From positions 117,856 through 181,855 of the forward strand of contig BGZK01001251.1 of NCBI GenBank assembly GCA_005406025.1: DNA of 64,000 bases, given 5' to 3'. Below the pieces are notes generated by a model that was not told the DNA's origin, did not search any database, and saw only the letters and a list, made by a program, of their open reading frames with translations. This stretch comes from Eumeta japonica (taxonomy: Eukaryota > Arthropoda > Insecta > Lepidoptera > Psychidae). Shown piece by piece: positions 11,098 to 22,335 of the stretch (the stretch's first letter is position 1; each line of letters starts with the position of its first letter). A program made the position numbers and the translations under genes.

Positions 11098-11980
11098 CTA
11101 TCGTCGCCAAACAACCGGGTTCCACGGATCCGGTGTGGGCAGCGGATGGATCACCACGTTTCTGGTGATCGTGGGCTGCGTCAGCGCCCCATTATGAGTA
11201 TTGCCATTGGTCAGACTATTGCCATGGTTACTGTAGGTGCGTCGTAGATTTTCTTCCCGGTCGATAGTGTTTTCTCTAGATAAAACTTGCTGATCGTGTC
11301 TGTCGTTCGCGGGGACGTTACGATTTCCGTTGTCGTTGACCGTGGCTCTGAAGCCGTTGTACGAGTCGGCCCGATAGTCCACCACCCTGTGAACTCCGTC
11401 AGGCTGCAGCAGGGAGTACTGTCCCGAGACGACGTCTCCCCTTTTCGCTTCAGCTTGGTTTTTGACGTCCCCCGTGTACGGGTCGTTGACGTCGTAAGCG
11501 AAGTCATAACTCGGGTCCGACCCATAGGGTTGGATTCCGTAATTGTTGAAGGCAGTCGCCGTCGGTATTTGGTGCAGCAGCGTGCACGAGGCAGTTATTA
11601 TGATACCCAGAAATAATGTTACCTGGGAACGAATATAAGAATTATTTCTTAATAAACATAAATTGGTTAAATATGGACCTAATACTATAAGTAAAATATA
11701 CAAATGATTTAAGATGCAAATAAATTAACGAAAATATTAAGAGTGCTATTATGATAAAAGGACATGCATTTATATAATTATGAGAAGAATATTGAATTGT
11801 TACTTCAATAAATAAAGAACATAGATGTGTATATGAGACATTAAAAATAGAAGAAAAGTGAATAGAATAAAGACATCTTTTAAATTAAAAAGGCTGATGC
11901 TAATCAATATCTAACAACAAAGTTTTCATTAGTAATGGTATATACATAATTCAAATGATTGCACTGACCTGTCGGATCAT
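11098..11980 (-). CDS. RR-2 cuticular protein
   Basis: Two-exon gene for a secreted chitin-binding cuticle protein of 178 residues. Exon 1 codes MIRQ (11980-11969), then donor GTCAGTG. The acceptor TTCCCAG precedes exon 2 (11622-11098, stop TAG). The 346-base intron lies between complete codons. The join creates the signal peptide MIRQVTLFLGIIITASCTLL; cleavage is likely near the ATA at residues 26-28. The RR-2 domain covers about residues 43-100: YDFAYDVNDPYTGDVKNQ, GDVVSGQYSLLQPDG, VVDYRADSYNGF. The C-terminal tail is unusual for the family: polar and rich in Asn, Arg and Thr instead of Ala/Tyr/Pro, ending PDPWNPVVWRR. The frame is intact. It lies on the same strand as, and upstream of, the other cuticle gene, so the pair probably arose by tandem duplication. 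Confidence 0.88.
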
Positions 11981-12026
11981 ATTGACGTTTCGGATGAGTT
12001 GGATGTTTTGGTTCCAAGTCTCGATA

Positions 12027-12064
12027 TGGAATGAATTCAATCGCGAACTCCTACAATTTATATG
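12027..12064 (-). promoter_or_regulatory. Probable TATA promoter of cuticle gene 2
   Basis: CATATAAATTG on the minus strand (about 12064-12054) lies about 80 bases upstream of the start codon. Transcription would start near 12027, where TTCATTCC is a weak initiator match. Confidence 0.5.
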
Positions 12065-13419
12065 TCAGACAATTTGAAAATGATCCTAATTTTGTAATGT
12101 CAATAGTGTTAGGTTTCCGTCAGTGTTAGGTGCAGTCGAGGGAATCAGAGCATGGCCTATGCATATTGCAGAGACTTTTGAGACGTCGAAAAAAGTTTAA
12201 ACGGGAAACAGTATGTATAGTAATATGATATCACAAACGGAGATATGATAGGTCTTTTTCGATTTTAGATATCGAACAAAATATACGACGATATTTTACT
12301 GAATGTCCATTTTATACCTGACGAGTGACAATTACATCGGGATGAATCGTGAGATTCGGATCCATACAAGAGGATAAGAAAATTTGTTTTAAAATATATT
12401 ACGCCTCGTCGGTGATCGACTACGGAACCTTTCGAATACAAGACACGCGTCTCACTCTGCCAAGGAGAACATTACTTGAAAAAAAATATAGTTTTGAGTT
12501 GAGTAGACTCGATAATAGCTTTATAATGAGCAAGGAACGTGAGTAAGAACGTGCGTAATGGATCGTGCGTGTTAGGGCTCTATAAGAGTGTAATCAGTTG
12601 CATGACCGTTCTAAATTACATATTATTATTATGTAAGAGCTGCATACGCGGCCGTGGCAGTGACCTCGACTGCACTAATGCGTAACACGTTACGACACAC
12701 GTACACTTACTGTGTTACATTACATTGAAAAAAGATTATGATATCAATGAAGGTTAACTCAATGCATTGTTTTTAGTTACCCGCACGTCAGATATAATTT
12801 TTTGATAGAATGAGAGATGTTTCTGAAAATTTTAAAATTGCTATAATCATATGTGTATAACGACGTACAACTGTTATAAAAGTGAAAACTTCTTTAGGCA
12901 GGTTGGATGGGGTGTAATTTCAAAGCATTCGCGATCGACACGGTCACGCGACGCGGTGTACTGTGTGTGCGTCATTTAAATTGTGTTATAGAAATGTAGC
13001 ATATTTTTTATATATAGAGCTATTGTTTCTTCTTTTAATTACCAGCAGCCTATTCTATCGTTTTTAGAATCTAATGAAAGGTTTAACAGTACAAATAGCT
13101 TCAATATTGTTAAGGTGAGTGATGATAATGCAGAAAATGAATTGAATTGAATGCAAGTATTATTTATATACAAAGAATAATGTATATTCGTTACTATGTT
13201 AATTAAGTTGTATTTATATTTAATACTGGGCTTGTGCGGCTCATCCTATCTTTTGGTAATAAATAAACCATATGGAAATGAATGTATTTGTTGCTTGAAG
13301 TGCCAATAGCATTAATGTACAAAATATGAAATTTTAATTATTGATACAACATAGAAGAAAACACTTATCTCATAATTTTAGTTTTCATTTTTTGTTGGCA
13401 GTGCTTATGACTGCATAGC
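12065..13419. other. Upstream region of cuticle gene 2, no gene seen
   Basis: AT-rich DNA with a GC-richer patch at 12900-12975. No protein or RNA gene is recognisable; the frame at 12349-12546 has no family motif. Confidence 0.4.
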
Positions 13420-13540
13420 CGTTTTTAGGGTATAAGGGTATAACTATAAGAGTTCTGTTTTGCCATTTTGACTCGGATCAAAATGGCAAAAAGAGAATCC
13501 TTATAGTTTCGTCTTGACAAGCTTTGTATAGATATATACA
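13420..13540 (+). repeat. Dispersed TTTAGGGT..AAAATGGCAA repeat with hairpin
   Basis: It shares the TTTTTAGGGT start, the AAAATGGCAA core and the CCTTATAGTTTCG end with 52190-52260. Its core is a perfect 14-base inverted repeat (13458-13471 and 13478-13491, TTTTGCCATTTTGA) around CTCGGA. Weaker pairing extends outward to about 30 bases per arm. It belongs to a repeat type common in insect genomes, by recall. Confidence 0.55.
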
Positions 13541-14593
13541 AAATATATGTTTATATAATTTTGTATATGCTTATATACAATCTAATCTCGAACCTAATGT
13601 TCAAGAACGTATAGCAAGATGTTTCTTGTGACCTCAAGTCATTTGATGACGTTGTTGGTTGTGTAAAACGGGTAGTAAATACATATTCATGTAAATTTAT
13701 GGAAATATAAAATCATAACATTAATCATTAACATCCGTCTTATGCAGGCGCGTTATTAGAGTTAAACCGTCAAATCCGTCAATAGGTTCATAGTATACAA
13801 CAAAAAGCCCTCTTTGAAGCCCCGTCCGCATTTGTGACGAGTGACTACTAAACCCTACACTGCGCGTGGCCCGCAATGCTTTTGGTCGGTTTCTAATTCT
13901 TTTCTAACGATATATTAGTATCCTTTCTCGTCATTAGCGTCGTGTCTAGTAGCAATAATCATGATCAGAAGATATTGCTGTAAAATAGTCTAGGAAAATT
14001 TTCTTGATTTTGAAAGACCTATTAAATACAATTTCTCTCCCCTTTGCCGTCATATTGTATTTTACGGGCAACATTCTATTTTCATAAAATCATAACCTAA
14101 CCCATAACAATGGCATGATTTCAACAAATCGATATAAACCTTATTGATTAAAATCCATCCAATCGTAGGGATGTTTTGAGGGTATAAAAAATCCTACATA
14201 TATACTTAGATACATGTAATATAACCCTGACTTTGTGGTTACGTAGTTGAGTAAAAAAGGTACGTACCCGGTCAAAGGAGACGTTCGAAAATTAATTAGA
14301 ATAATGTGAGTGATCATAGTGGTCATCAGAGAGTAAAATAATTAAAGTTTATTGCCACTTGTTATTTTGAATATATTCCAATCATACAAGTTGTATGGTT
14401 TGAATTACCTATATGGTTGGCACTGCCTTTTAAAACTCTTCATTTTTATATCCCATTCGTTGCAAATAAATTATTTTGAGATGTTTAATTTGGTGCCAAT
14501 AATCCGCTATTTCGATTTTTAATAATTTGAATATAACCAGTGACGCTTGCGACACCAAGACATATCTAAAGACGTATAGTTTATTGAAATCTG
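13541..14593. other. AT-rich DNA, no gene seen
   Basis: A short GC-richer segment at 13815-13885 stands out. No frame or RNA gene is recognised. Confidence 0.4.
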
Positions 14594-14634
14594 CTTTTAA
14601 ATTTAGTAGCCACGTGAGCTACTAAATTTAAAAG
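14594..14634. repeat. Perfect 16-base inverted repeat with an E-box loop
   Basis: CTTTTAAATTTAGTAG (14594-14609) is exactly complementary to 14619-14634. The nine-base loop contains CACGTG, a palindromic E-box. Confidence 0.85.
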
Positions 14635-17600
14635 GATGGACGTACATACATACAAGTGAAGCAATGACCCTTTTTTTGGGCTTCGCCGCTATCGCGTAAA
14701 CTAAACAGAAAATGAATGGAAAGAATGAGAGTGGACGTAGTCTTAGTTGATCAAAGAGCTCTAAAACCCAGCAACGAAAATTTGCTTGTCAAAACTGCGT
14801 TTAGAAACGATTGGCTTCGAAATGAGTAAAAGTGAGCAATGTGAGTGCGTTGTTACGAGACTCGGGAAGGGCGAGTACAAGGGTGAAGTAATGACGTAAA
14901 CTGTGTATGAATATAAAAAAATATGACTTAAATGCTACTTAAAACTGCAACAAAGAAAAACTACAATTTACAGCCCGGCTGGTTCATTTACGCAAAGACA
15001 AAACTGCTGAAGGCATAAACACAAAATTTCGACAGCAAATTTTCTTACGACATAGACAAGCGACACGAATCGAGTTTTGTAAATTAGACACCTGAGAGTG
15101 TGATATCAGATACGAGAGTCTGCATTGGGTTCTCAAATTTTCCGAAGGTAAGGACAAGAAAATAATTATTTAATGCATTTATTACAAATAAGAACAATCC
15201 TGAAGGATGAAAATAGGGGATGAAAGTTTTTACTTTATTTGAAAATATTAGTATGCCACAATTTCACTTCAGTGTAGAGCCGAACTGTTATTGCTACTGC
15301 TACGTCTACGACAACGGAGAAGACCCGAGAATACGTCATGGATTATGTCGGCCAAATGATGCTACGGTGCAATTAAAACTAATTAATACACTTTTAATTA
15401 AAACATGAGCTCTATTTTAATATTCACTTACATAAAAAAGAATTATAACAATTTTGTAACTATTAGTGCTAATTTAAAATCAGTTAACTATATTGACAAT
15501 AAACTTTAAAATAAATATTTTAATATACGTTAAAAGAATATATTTGCTAAAAGGTATGGAAGATTATTTAGTATTATTGTAACGAGCAGTTATATATTAA
15601 GTACATGATGGTGAAAATATATTGATGTTTAAAATAAGTAAAAAATATTTATATTTAACATAAATAAATTTGTTTTTGATTATGCAATTACAATAATACA
15701 AATGTAATTTTGTCGATGTAAAGTTTTCTTTAAGAAATGTCAAAAATGTTTGCATCACATCTTACAAAAAAAATGACAATTTATATTCGCAAAAAGGAAA
15801 TCGTAATGTGAGCTACTGAACTATTCTTTTTCTACCACTCAATAAGTATTCTGCGTGTGCACTGCTTGCAAAGTAATACAGGCTGACGTGTTCATTAGAA
15901 AGCTTTTAGTGAAAAAGAGTAGCGAAAAGTGGAATTTCTTATAAACCTCAGGTTAATGAACTTTAAGAAATAGTAGTTTCTTTTCGTAGCATAGTGAATA
16001 ATAATCCAATATGCGATTTTTTTCCTTCGTTCAATTTTCACTACGTTAACTTTGAAAACATCAGTGAATAGATACAATTTGTTGCTGTTTATCTCGTAAA
16101 TAGCAAACAAGTTCAAAGTGGTATATTTATTTGAAATTATTAGTAACGTATGTTTATTTCATTTGTAATTATTGTCCATGTACAAGTTCATAAAATTCAT
16201 AATATTTAATATTTACAGGTGTATGCTACTTTGTTATTACTTAAGTTGCCATTACTTAATAAACATTCAGGATTTTCAGAAGCTTGTGGGTAAATATCGT
16301 TTTATTATACTATGATGTAGATTAATTTTTCTCAAAAAGACATGAATGAATTCTGATTCAACTCAAGCTTGAAATATTGTTAAAAAGATAATGGACCACC
16401 CTCTTGAACTCTACGTGATACTACAATGTAGGTTTGTAATTAGTAAATTATATAATTAATTAAAAGAGAACTTTATAGAAAACAAATATTAATTTTTACA
16501 AAAAATATATTTCTAACCGTACCATTTAATAAACAGTGATACAGTAAAAACCTTGTGCGTAATAAGAGCAAGATTTGCGCGATTCGCAAAAGATCACTCT
16601 TTATTATTTGGCTGTTAGCGTTTAATGTTTTATTGACTGTCACGAACATTCGACAAATAATATTTTTAAATTCAAACAAGTGACATTTGCGCCGTATAAA
16701 CTCAGTTACATAACGATAAATAGTGATAACTTGTTAATGAGAAATTCATGTCCATTAGTTAATGTTACTTGCTATAAGGCCACAAAATAACGCAAACTGT
16801 AAACAAGTACGTATGCTAAATCTTTTTAATGTAGGATAAATAGAACAATTTTTTTTTGTTCAATCCTTCACCTAGTTCTGAAAAGTTGCTTTCGGAGTAA
16901 TTGTACTTACAAACTAATGTTTTCAAATAGTTTTACAGCTGTGACTTTTGAATTAGCAGTTTCAAAATTAGCTTTATTTTTCTATTACATAGATCAAAGG
17001 ATATATTCACCTACATATTCTTAAGGGAGTTCAGTAGATAAAACTAAATTCTACAATAGATCGGACTTGTTTGAATCATTCTGGTAATTCTCTTAAATTG
17101 TCCTTTATAAATTTGATAACCCTGTCCATATGAGTAAGTGAATTTTGAAATACAGCCGTAACATGTTGCACAAAAATTACGTTCAAAAATAGTTGACAAC
17201 CAACGGGAGATTAATATCACCACTTACATATAAAAAATACAGACGTTCATCATTTTAGGCATAATTGTGCTTTAGAAATTTCTATTCTTTTGCTATTTTT
17301 ATTTCAAAATTCATGTTATCTACATACGGTTAACGAATGTGTATGTGAGTATAAGTAACAAGTCATAAACTCGTTATAGTTTTACGCAACGAGTTCGACT
17401 TCCTCGTGCGTAGGCCGGCGTCGTTGTCTCCGCTCATGATTCGGCTTGCGGACGCGCGCCGCCGCCCGCGCGCTCTGCCGGCGCGTACGGTCGGAAGAAA
17501 AAGTAACTCGGTGTGACAGTCGCGTTTAGCCCAAGGTAGATTCTGCGAGGACATAGTTCTATACGCCCGCCAATTGTAAGCGTTTCATTGAAAGTAAATT

Positions 17601-18116
17601 CTAAAAATGAGTCAGCACGTTTACACTTTATTTTGTGGCCAAACGAACTTTATTTCTGGTATGACTTATAATAGTTACGAATATATTAAGAAAATAATAG
17701 ATAATTACCCCACACCGTCGCTGGTACAACAGGTGTTGGGAATTGACCGTTTTTAAGTGGTAAAGGAAAACTTAAAGACATAAATTACATCTGTAATCTA
17801 TGATGATCATAGATTCATTTTATTGTTGGAATATAAGCATGTTACGCTCTCTATTTCTGTCTCCAATTGTTAAATTTAACACGCTATCATTCTGGTAATA
17901 TTTGACTTCAAAAAACAAAGGAATTTTAATATCTATCAAACGTCAAAATGTAAAAAATGCCCTCTTTCTAATCGAGATAACTTTATTTCCTAGAAACTTC
18001 TTAGTTCCTTTTCAGTAAAATTTGCTTTAATTATTTTTTTTAGGTTTATTGATTTTTTAATTTTAAGTATTATATGACAGTAAAGTAAGTACTAAAGTAA
18101 CTATAATCAATGTTAT
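14635..18116. other. Gene-free AT-rich stretch with one GC islet
   Basis: No gene is recognised. At 17390-17555 a GC-rich islet with many CpG stands out from AT-rich flanks. It has an open frame on the minus strand, but the translation is low-complexity Arg-rich and is probably a compositional effect. It could be a promoter or an untranslated exon. Confidence 0.35.
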
Positions 18117-18177
18117 ATTTCACTTTATAAGAATTTAAAAACCTTACCTAGGTTTTTAAATTCTTATAAAGTGAAAT
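18117..18177. repeat. Perfect 27-base inverted repeat
   Basis: The left arm 18117-18143 starts ATTTCACTTTATAAG. The right arm 18151-18177 is its exact reverse complement. The loop is TTACCTA. No mismatch is present. Confidence 0.95.
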
Positions 18178-18594
18178 TAGCCTTACCTATACATTTCATA
18201 GCGACATTTTAAATATAGTTATAATAATATAATATCCTAGATTTACATTTGTAGCTTTTAAAGCCACCTTCAAATACAAACTTATAAAGTAAACTATTGT
18301 CCGTAGATTCGCTCGCGTCCGCTTAGTCGAAGCCAGTCCTGGGGTGCAACAACCGAGTCATTATAGTTTTTAGAACGCACTATCATAATTAATGGAATTT
18401 CAAAATTTTGTGTCTGTTGTTCGTTTTTAACTAGTTCCACTATCCACCTCCTGACTTCATTATCAGATCAGCTTGGTGGTACCAAATTGTTCCATTGTCA
18501 CCGAACTTACGTAAGTGCACCAAATTTCTGCTCGATCCGTCATCCGTGAAAGATTTAAAATTTACTTAAAATATTGGATTACAGACAACGGGAC

Positions 18595-19310
18595 AGGTGA
18601 AACTAAACAAAAAAAGAGTGTGTGTACTTATGTACACGCGTTAGAAGTTATACTTCTTTGGCGTATGAATAATATTTAAAATAACTCAAATGCAGTAGTA
18701 ATCGACAATAAATATTAAAATCAATCAAAACGATTTTGTTTAATTGAAAATGTTTTATTAACGTAACAATATAACAATACAGTACAAATATATAATCATT
18801 ATTCATTATGTGAATGAGTCAAATACATTTAAAAAAAAAGAGTGTGTGTACTTATTATTCAATTATTTGTTAGAAAAATAATAAGTTCGTTAGAAATATA
18901 TCTATATATTATACTTACATGGTTAACCTCTAATATTTAAAAACACTTCAAATTTTCACAATTTTTCACAACACAATGTTAAAAGTTTACAAATAATGTT
19001 TATATATATAATAAATTGAACAAAAAATAATAATTATAGAAAATTAATACTCAAAATTGATTATTCATATGAATACTATATTTTGCAAGAACTGGGTTAT
19101 GAATATAAGTACTATGTAATATATAGCATGAACACTCTGTACTATGTACTATATAGTATGAACACTCAGTATTGTAACTATATTCAGTGTTGATATTATT
19201 TCTATTCTGTGGCTAACTTCATCATGTCGTTTGTGCGCGCGCAGCTCACAAATTCACTCTCATCCAAACGCACCAAAAGAAGTATAACTTCAAAAAAGAA
19301 TCGATTATCA
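18595..19310. mobile_element. Candidate non-autonomous element with inverted ends
   Basis: The left end carries GAAGTTATACTTCTTTGGCG (18646 on). The right end, reverse-complemented, carries GAAGTTATACTTCTTTTGGTG. The inside is AT-rich and non-coding. A second copy of the outer AAAAAGAGTGTGTGTACTTAT motif occurs internally at 18833, so the element may be composite. It resembles repeats known from moths, by recall. Ends and target duplication are not defined. Confidence 0.45.
19109..19168 (+). repeat. 30-base tandem duplication
   Basis: Two units of about 30 bases, GTACTATGTA..ATGAACACTC, differ at few positions. A degraded third unit follows to about 19190. Confidence 0.7.
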
Positions 19311-20454
19311 AATGTCACTCAGTAGGTTCGTTTTTAAAGAATATGCAAAAAAGCATATACTTATAATAAAGGTTAAAATCCTCCATATAACTCTCTACAA
19401 TCATTTATGTACGTGAACAAGTGCTATTGTCCATAGAGTACATGCCTCAACAACAGTGACACGTGACACAGTTCTGTTCGTGGTAAATGCATGTGACGGA
19501 TCGAGATGCCTATAAATTTAAGCAACAGAGAATATTTAATGACACAGATCAATAACTTATCGACTAAAACGACTGAACCAATAGCTTTAGTCGTGAAATA
19601 AAGTCATGGGATTGCCATTCGACTCAGTATATGTTTTCAGGCTCTATATTCAGGTATAAATAGTCACAAATATTTCTGTATGTATGTACAAAGTCCTCAT
19701 CTCGTATAAATAAATAAAACGTTTTGTTACTTATTTGTAACAAAACGTGAGAAGACCTGAGTTATGATATTTCATAACAATGTCGTTTATTAGTAAGCTT
19801 TTTCGAGTTACAAAATACGTAAATAGAAACTGGACCCACTATTATATGCATTATTAAAGCGAGACTAATAAATATATTTCAAAAAAGATCACGTCATAAA
19901 CAAGTGAAAAATGTTATATACTCGTAATTCACTTCAGAAAATTAATAAATAATAGCCCTCCGATTTTATAATTAACCGCCGTGTTTTAGAGGGAGATAAG
20001 CGTACTACCCTCTATTTTTAGAACATCAAGCTTGCTATCCTCCCACAGAAGGCGCCGAGCTTTGAGTTATTTGATTATACAAATTACAATAAATTTTATT
20101 TTTAAATAACTGATACATACAAAAAAACTTGATGTATTATGAATCGTAACGCAAACACTACCGATTATTAAGAGGTGTTGCTTTCAACTAGTTTGTGATC
20201 CGGCGTTAGTTGTACTAAGTAGTTGAACTAAACTAACGATGCAACCATGTATAATCTTATCAAAAATACTGCACGGCTTCAGAAGTCGATTAAGTTTATT
20301 ACGGAGAAATAATTCTTATTATAGAGAAGTATAAAGTATTTTTAAATCAATCTATATAGTCGAACAATATCTTTGTTTTTTTTTTATGTAAATATATTAA
20401 TGAATATAGAATATTAGCCGTGGCGTGTGGATCCTACATTAATATAGGGAATTG
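19311..20454. other. AT-rich DNA, no gene seen
   Basis: A small inverted repeat, AAAACGTTTTGTTAC..GTAACAAAACG, occurs at about 19716-19747. Nothing else was identified. Confidence 0.4.
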
Positions 20455-20580
20455 ATTCCTCCATCGCGATTTCAATCACGACCCTAATCTCAGTCTACAT
20501 TTCGGTTGCGGTTTCCGTCTCACTATCGATTCGAGTCTGGTATCGATTTGGATACTACTTTGGCTATTGCTATTAGTGAT
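20455..20580 (-). repeat. Dispersed CGATTCC-type minisatellite element, copy 3
   Basis: A pyrimidine-rich run of units such as TCTCACTATCGATTCGAGTC is read on the plus strand. It is the reverse complement of the GAATCGAAATTGAGAG units in the other copies. No tail was found, so it is partial. Confidence 0.5.
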
Positions 20581-20812
20581 AGCTGATAGACATAGACATA
20601 AACAATGAGTCCCATTTTCACATATGCCAAAGTCCGTCCGTTACTGGTCTAGGTTTTGACCGCGAATGTCTTCTGTATGAAAATAAAACGCATTCTTAGT
20701 TTAATCGTTTAGTTAGACGTGTATTTAATTAATTACAAGAAAAACGAGATAGGTGTTAATTACACCGTATACCGACTTTGTCATATCTTAATGCTATAAA
20801 TAATGTGATGGC

Positions 20813-20972
20813 GGGCTTCCACTAGCGTCTATCGTACGCTAATTACGTGTAAAGACACGCCATAACGCTAGTCGACCCGTTCACTTATCTTAGGCGATAG
20901 ATTTCAATCTATCGTCTATCGTGTGACTATTGTGCGTTACTCGTCTGCTACACGCAACACTAATGGAGCCTC
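20813..20972. mobile_element. MITE-like element of about 160 bases
   Basis: The ends are imperfect inverted repeats, GGGCTTCCACTAGCG at left and GAGGCTCCATTAGTG at right after reverse complementing. The centre holds an 8-base perfect hairpin (CGATAGAT, 20895-20914), and further CTATCG repeats occur on both sides. No target-site duplication is obvious. Confidence 0.5.
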
Positions 20973-21620
20973 AGCATAACATAACAACATAATGTAACGA
21001 CAAAGGAATTGCTCGACAGGAAATCTAAATTAGAATCTCTCGCGACTGGGGCGACTTCAGGGTTTTGGGTCACAGGGTAAATTTCGCTCAATAGTTAGGA
21101 GGGAATGTCATTTCGTTTTATATAATAGTTAGGAGTGTTTTTGGTCACCGGCCGATCGTACGCGTGTACGTCTCGCGGGTGGGGCGCATACGCACCGGAC
21201 AGCGACCTTGGCGGCCTTCCTGCTCAGAGAAAGGGCACTGACGCATGCGCCGCTTAACCATTCCTATTCTGACAAGATTACGCATTAAAATGATAAGAAT
21301 GTATTAGTGCGTCATATACTTGTGGGTTCAAATTATAAATATTTTTTGAGTTTCCTGAGTTTTGGTATTTATATAATTTATTTGATTGATAAGTCAATTA
21401 GCTTTAAAAGGCGCAGAGAATATTATGTAAGCAAGTTTACGATAAAGTTTTTAGATCTTTAACAGAAAATGTACTAGAAAAAATATAGAGAAGAGCCAAA
21501 CAATTCTTATTATTTGTTTATTTATAACATCCCCATTAATATAAATGAAACATTATCAATATCTTTGCTTATTGAAAAAAAAATTCTTCAATCACATTTT
21601 GTGATTTAGATTGTCTTTCG
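20973..21620. other. Mixed-composition DNA, no gene seen
   Basis: A GC-rich patch at 21145-21255 includes CACCGGCCGATCG and ACGCGTGTACG. It may be regulatory, with no direct evidence. Confidence 0.35.
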
Positions 21621-21624
21621 TAAC

Positions 21625-22335
21625 TAGCTGTACCCGCGGTTTCGGTTGCGGATGGACATAGGGTGATTTTGTAATTCTATTAAAATCGGATTTTTTAATT
21701 GTTAACATTTGTAGTAAGGTTTTTGTTGATTTATATCTTAAAACATCTTATGCAATTAATAAGTGAAAATCAATTCTTAAGGAGGAGATTTTTTTATTGT
21801 TATTTTTTAATTAAAATACATTTTCTTATATTTTAAGATTTAATATAACTATAATAACGTAAAACAATATTAAATAACACGTAAAAATTATTTTCAAGTT
21901 ACTAATTTAGATAGGTACTATTTATGTGCATATTGTGGTATTAATCATCATCTGCTTAAAAAAAATTTTACACTTAAAAAGGTCATTCGCCGGCCGAAAT
22001 GGAAATAAATTTCATTTTATTTTCATAAGTAATTCATATATGTAATTTTAGGACTTTCAAAATTTTAAAATGCTGTAATTTCTAAACTAGTTGACCGGTT
22101 TGGCTCTTTGAACTCGACCGTTGTAATCGTCCATAGAACGTGTATGTCGAGTTTCATTATGATCTCTAAAGAATTGTAGACACTATCGTGCTGACAAGCC
22201 CCGCGTTATATATATAGTTTTTTTTTCCTTTTTTTTCTGACTCAGCTCGTGAAGTCGAAAAACAGCAAAATTTTTCAAAAGGTGCGTCATAAGGACAAAT
22301 ACAATAGTTAGATTTTTATGAAATCTATTAAAAAC
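21625..22335 (+). repeat. Dispersed repeat shared with 30100-30490
   Basis: It begins CTAGCTGTACCCGCGGTTTC, a start I associate with abundant lepidopteran repeats. From 21980 to 22330 it is clearly homologous to 30105-30485 in the same orientation. Shared blocks include TAGATTTCATTTTATTTTCAT-like sequence, CTGTAATTTCTAAACTAGT, GAATTGTAGAC, GTGCTGACAA and CTGACTCAGCTCGT. No coding potential is seen. Confidence 0.7.

Noticed and set aside
11211..11616. Alternative frames across the second cuticle gene
   Set aside because: They overlap the RR-2 coding exon in other frames and encode Thr- or Val-rich sequence without motifs.
12581..12600. TATAAGAG followed by ATCAGT as a promoter
   Set aside because: The TATA-to-initiator distance is only about 15 bases, too short for a normal core promoter.
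17363..17554. Minus-strand frame in a GC islet
   Set aside because: The Arg-rich translation has no domain, and its openness is explained by composition.
21320..21345. GGTTCAAAT as a tRNA B box
   Set aside because: No A box or cloverleaf can be formed around it; no tRNA gene was supported anywhere in the window.
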